This document shows positions 61,205 to 64,000 of a DNA stretch of 64,000 nt, one piece after another (positions within the stretch are counted from its first letter, which is position 1; every line of letters starts with the position of its first letter). A program made the position numbers and the translations under genes. The stretch is taken from the NCBI RefSeq assembly GCF_014649735.1, contig NZ_BMTP01000017.1:62001-126000 (forward strand). The letters are read 5' to 3'. The notes below the pieces were generated by a model, which was not told where the DNA came from, did not search any database, and worked only from the letters and a program-made list of their open reading frames with translations. The DNA is from Streptomyces lavendofoliae (GTDB taxonomy: Bacteria > Actinomycetota > Actinomycetes > Streptomycetales > Streptomycetaceae).

Positions 61205-61639
61205 TCAGCGTCCCGGGCCGCCCGGCGCCGCCGCCGCTTGTCTGGCCGGCGTGACCAGATAGGGCCGGACGCTCTTGACCAGCATCGTCATCTCGTACCC
61301 GAGGACCGCGGCGTCCGTCTCCCGCCCGGCGAGCACCGCCAGGCAGGTGCCGGAGCCGGCGGTGGAGACGAACAGGAGGGTGGTCTCGAGTTCGACGACC
61401 ACCTGGCGGACCTCGCCGTCGTCGCCGAAGCGGCTGCCGGCGCTGCGGCCCAGGGAGTACAGCCCGGACGCCAGGGCCGCCATGTGGTCGGCGCTGTCCG
61501 GGTCGAGCCCGTGCACCGATTTCACCAGCCCGTCCGAGGAGAGCAGAACCGCGCTGCGGGTGTGGGGCACCCGCTGGACCAGGCCGCCGAGCAGCCAGTC
61601 GAGATCCGAGGAATGGCCGGTCGGCACATCGCTCGCCAT
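61205..61639 (-). CDS. cvnB: Conservon roadblock/LC7 protein CvnB
   Basis: A 144-residue roadblock/LC7-domain protein: LDWLLGGLVQRVPHTRSAVL, LSSDGLVKSVHGLDPDSADH, AALASGLYSLGRSAG. In conservons it is thought to bridge the sensor and the GTPase. ATG 61639 lies 5 nt past the cvnA stop. Confidence 0.94.
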   Translation of the reverse strand: MASDVPTGHSSDLDWLLGGLVQRVPHTRSAVLLSSDGLVKSVHGLDPDSADHMAALASGLYSLGRSAGSRFGDDGEVRQVVVELETTLLFVSTAGSGTCLAVLAGRETDAAVLGYEMTMLVKSVRPYLVTPARQAAAAPGGPGR

Positions 61640-61644
61640 TGCAT

Positions 61645-63435
61645 CTACTCCTTGTGCGCTTCGTCGTGTCGGTGCGGTTCCGGATGGCCCGGGTGTTCGG
61701 GACGGTGTCCGTCCCGGGACACCGAGGGCATGGACTCGGCCAGGCCGATGCCGCGCCGGAAGGCCGCCATCAGGCCCGGGTCGTGCAGGGCGTCGTCGTC
61801 GTTCCGGCGCGGGGCGGGCGCGTCCCTCAGCTGCGGTACCAGGTGCTCCTGCGCCCGGCGCCTGGGCAGTTGGGGGCGGTCCGGGGCGCCGGGCGGCGCC
61901 GCCGCGGGGTTCGGCCGCCCGGACCGTTCTCCGCGTACGGGCAGGGGCGCGCCGCCGCCGTGCTGGTGGGGGATCGTCGGCGGGGCGGTGGCCGCGTGGA
62001 CCGGCTTGCGGTGCACGGGCTCGGGAGGGGTGACCTCGCCGGGCGGGTGCGGCGGGGGAACGGCGTGACGTCCCGGCCCGTGCGCTCCCTCGGGTGCCGG
62101 CCGCGGCCGCTGTTCGGGTGCCGGCTCGGGTGTCTCCCGGGGGAGCGGAGCCTGTCCCGCCTGCAGCGCGGCCTGCCGTTCGGCGGGCGACAGCCCGTCG
62201 GGGTCGGCGCCGAGCAGTCCTTGGGGAAGAACCAGCACGGCCTGCACGCCGCCGTAGATGTTGGACTGGAGGCGTACGGCGATGCCGTGCCTGCGGGCGA
62301 GCGCCGACACGACGAACAGCCCGATCCGGCCGTCCTGGAGCAGGTGCGCCACGTTGACCTGGTCGGGGTCGGTGAGCAGGGCGTTCATCCTGCTCTGCTC
62401 GGCCACCGACATCCCCAGGCCCCGGTCCTCCACCTCGACGGCCAGCCCGGCCGTCACGTACTGCGCCCGCAGCATCACCGGGGTGTGCGGCGCGGAGAAG
62501 AGCGTGGCGTTCTCGACCAGCTCGGCGAGGAGGTGGATGACGTCGGCCACCGCGTGGCCGCGCAGGGTGCCGTCGATCGGCGGCACCAGCTTGACCCTCG
62601 GGTAGTGCTCGACCTCCGCGATGGCGGAGCGGAGCACCTCCGTCATGGTGACCGGGTTGGACCACTGGCGGCGGGAGATGGCCCCGCCGAGGACGGCGAG
62701 GTTCTCGGCGTGCCGGCGGATGCGGGTGGCCAGGTGGTCGATGTGGAACAGGCCCTTGAGCAGTTCCGGGTCCTCGACCTCGTTCTCCAGCTCGTCGAGG
62801 AGCTGGATCTCGCGGTGCACCAGGGACTGGAGGCGCCGGGCGAGGTTGACGAAGACCTCGACCTTCTGTTCGTTGCCGACGCTGCTCGACAGCCGGGACG
62901 CCTGGACCACGGTCGTCACGGCGACCTCGTGGGCGCGCGTCAGTTCCTGCGCCAGCTGGTCGAACTCGTCACCGCCGGCGGGCGGCAGCGGAGCGCCCTG
63001 GCGGGCGGGCGGCCGTTCCCCGCGGCGCAGTTGCTCGACCAGGGCCCGCAGTTCGTTCTGCCCGTGCGCGCTGCGCCGCCGCAGGGTGTCGCAGCGGTCC
63101 CGTACGGCCGTGGCCGCGCGGTTGGCACCCAGCAGGGCCGCGGCGACGGCGGCGACGGCGAGCGCCGCGGACGCGGTGAGCGCGGCCCACAGCGCGGGGG
63201 ACGGGGCGGCTCCGGTGGAGCGGACCGTGAAGAGCACGGCCGCCGCACCGCCGAGGGCCACCACGACGGGCGGCAGCACGGCGACGCGCTGGAGTTGGGG
63301 GCGTATGCGGATTTCCGGCGAGGAGGAGGACGTACGTGACCTGCCGGTGTACGACAGGGAACGGGCGCCTGGCCGGCCGTGCCGCCCGCCTTCACGGCGG
63401 TCCGGCCGCGCGGCGGGTGCGCGTAGTTGAGACAT
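61645..63435 (-). CDS. cvnA: Conservon sensor histidine-kinase-like protein CvnA
   Basis: A 596-residue membrane sensor. Two hydrophobic segments lie near residues 55-75 and 85-105. A coiled region with LARRLQSLVHREIQLLDELE follows, then an HATPase domain (LLAELVENATLFSAPHTPV, EVEDRGLGMS, GRIGLFVVSALARRHGI) and a long Pro/His-rich tail (about 430-596). Conservon kinases usually lack the normal phosphoacceptor and signal through CvnB-D. I chose ATG 63435 (AAGGACG upstream). Confidence 0.93.
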   Translation of the reverse strand: MSQLRAPAARPDRREGGRHGRPGARSLSYTGRSRTSSSSPEIRIRPQLQRVAVLPPVVVALGGAAAVLFTVRSTGAAPSPALWAALTASAALAVAAVAAALLGANRAATAVRDRCDTLRRRSAHGQNELRALVEQLRRGERPPARQGAPLPPAGGDEFDQLAQELTRAHEVAVTTVVQASRLSSSVGNEQKVEVFVNLARRLQSLVHREIQLLDELENEVEDPELLKGLFHIDHLATRIRRHAENLAVLGGAISRRQWSNPVTMTEVLRSAIAEVEHYPRVKLVPPIDGTLRGHAVADVIHLLAELVENATLFSAPHTPVMLRAQYVTAGLAVEVEDRGLGMSVAEQSRMNALLTDPDQVNVAHLLQDGRIGLFVVSALARRHGIAVRLQSNIYGGVQAVLVLPQGLLGADPDGLSPAERQAALQAGQAPLPRETPEPAPEQRPRPAPEGAHGPGRHAVPPPHPPGEVTPPEPVHRKPVHAATAPPTIPHQHGGGAPLPVRGERSGRPNPAAAPPGAPDRPQLPRRRAQEHLVPQLRDAPAPRRNDDDALHDPGLMAAFRRGIGLAESMPSVSRDGHRPEHPGHPEPHRHDEAHKE

Positions 63436-63811
63436 CAGCGTCCTTGGTACGTGGGGCCCCAGGAACAGGATTCGGCGTACTGAACGGGCGTTCGGGCTCG
63501 ATGTCGCGGCGGGGGCGCCCTGCGCCACATGAGCCCGCCGTTGATCACCGGCAACACACAGTAGTCGTCATAACGTACTGAGCGATGCTCAGTTGACAAA
63601 CTTGCCCGCCAGGCGTCCCGCTCTGGTATGAGGGCTCGCACGGCCGCCCGATAACGCGACGGCGGCTCCCGCGCGGATACGCCGCGTTCCCGGGCAGCAC
63701 CGTCTCCCGGTCAGGCCCCGCCCAGGCGCAGCCCGGGCCCCGCCCCGGGGCGCGCGAGGACGCGGCGGCGCGCTCCGGCGGCCGGGGCGGGGCGTCAGAA
63801 GCCGGGCCGGG
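63436..63811. other. Intergenic region upstream of the conservon
   Basis: 376 nt. The half near cvnA is comparatively AT-rich (63530-63630) and holds the candidate promoter. The remainder is GC-rich with no gene that I can support. Confidence 0.55.
63572..63599 (-). promoter_or_regulatory. Candidate cvn promoter with palindrome between -35 and -10
   Basis: On the minus strand TTGTCA (63599-63594) and TACGTT (63577-63572) are separated by 16 nt. The spacer is filled by an inverted repeat, ACTGAGC-ATC-GCTCAGT (63593-63577). The arrangement suits a repressed vegetative-type promoter about 137 nt before cvnA. Spacing and the -10 match are imperfect. Confidence 0.4.
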
Positions 63812-64000
63812 TCACCGCTCGCCGGCGAGGTCCAGGTCGCCCCGGACGCCGGGAGCGGGTCCGGCGGCCTCGGGGCGGCGCCACGGACGCGCGATGGGCC
63901 GCGAGACCGCCCGCCACCAGGGGCCGCCCGGGACCGTCCCGGCGGGCTCGAAGGGCTGCCCCGGCACGGGGAGCGCCACCTTCTGCCCGGCCTCCCCCGC
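63812..64000 (-). CDS. Partial reading frame, C-terminus of an unknown protein
   Basis: The minus strand is open from the window edge to a TGA at 63814-63812, giving 62 residues that include KVALPVPGQPFEPAG, PGGPWWRAVSRPIARPW and a final GDLDLAGER. The composition (Trp pairs, few low-complexity runs) and third-position GC fit real coding sequence. There is no recognisable domain, and the start lies beyond the window. Confidence 0.45.
   Translation of the reverse strand, partial: AGEAGQKVALPVPGQPFEPAGTVPGGPWWRAVSRPIARPWRRPEAAGPAPGVRGDLDLAGER

Overview
The window is very GC-rich actinobacterial chromosome, almost certainly Streptomyces. The signs are G/C-ending codons, GGAGG-type ribosome sites, ATGA/GTGA stop-start overlaps, rare TTA codons, a SARP activator, a conservon (cvn) operon and a streptogrisin-like protease. 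Most of it, roughly 5.8-52.3 kb, reads as one large aromatic (type II) polyketide cluster. An unexpected peptide-modification (YcaO/TOMM) module sits in its middle.

Layout. 1-5.7 kb: a cytochrome P450 cut by the window edge, a TetR regulator with a 38-bp palindromic operator, a PAP2 membrane protein plus a DMT permease, a DUF488 protein and a secreted S1 protease. 5.8-13.8 kb (minus strand): SARP activator, acyl-CoA carboxylase beta subunit, KS-alpha, KS-beta/CLF, ACP, a KS-remnant/acyltransferase and a small coupled protein. 14.0-18.7 kb (plus strand): candidate RiPP precursor, fused leader-binding/YcaO cyclodehydratase, histidine kinase and response regulator. 18.5-24.6 kb (minus): PPTase, ACP-AT whose nucleophile Ser is Gly, large acyl-CoA dehydrogenase, FAAL-type ligase and carboxylase epsilon subunit. 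24.7-29.1 kb (minus): double ABM monooxygenase, two-domain aromatase/cyclase, Ser-type KASIII and citramalate synthase. 29.3-32.1 kb: DHA2 exporter with a TTA codon and a CoA-transferase/racemase. 32.4-39.3 kb (plus): epoxide hydrolase, two P450s, quinone-reductase-like enzyme, AlkZ-type winged-helix protein and SDR. 39.3-52.3 kb: a hydrolase lacking its Ser, a second MFS pump, ferredoxin and ferredoxin reductase, a secreted protein, a VOC protein, another P450, a two-component flavin monooxygenase, SRPBCC, ActIII-like ketoreductase, ActIV-like cyclase, a 46-residue peptide and a SnoaL-like protein.

How it may work (inference). The carboxylase subunits supply malonyl-CoA. Citramalate synthase, KASIII, FAAL, acyl-CoA dehydrogenase and ACP-AT suggest a non-acetate, possibly branched or unsaturated, starter. 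KS-alpha/CLF/ACP extend it, and the ketoreductase, aromatase/cyclase and MBL cyclase fold it. P450s with their ferredoxin/reductase and the flavin monooxygenase then oxidise it heavily. The epoxide hydrolase and AlkZ-like protein hint at an epoxide-bearing, DNA-reactive product, for which trioxacarcin-type chemistry is one precedent; no deoxysugar genes are visible here. What the YcaO module contributes is unknown, and this is the most interesting point in the window.

From 52.5 kb onward the content looks like ordinary chromosome: an antibiotic-kinase-like protein, tRNA-Pro(GGG), a split transketolase, a VOC protein, a CMD/AhpD-like protein, an alpha/beta hydrolase, an acyl-CoA dehydrogenase and a complete conservon with an added GAF protein. 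All family names rest on reading motifs by eye; no database search was run.
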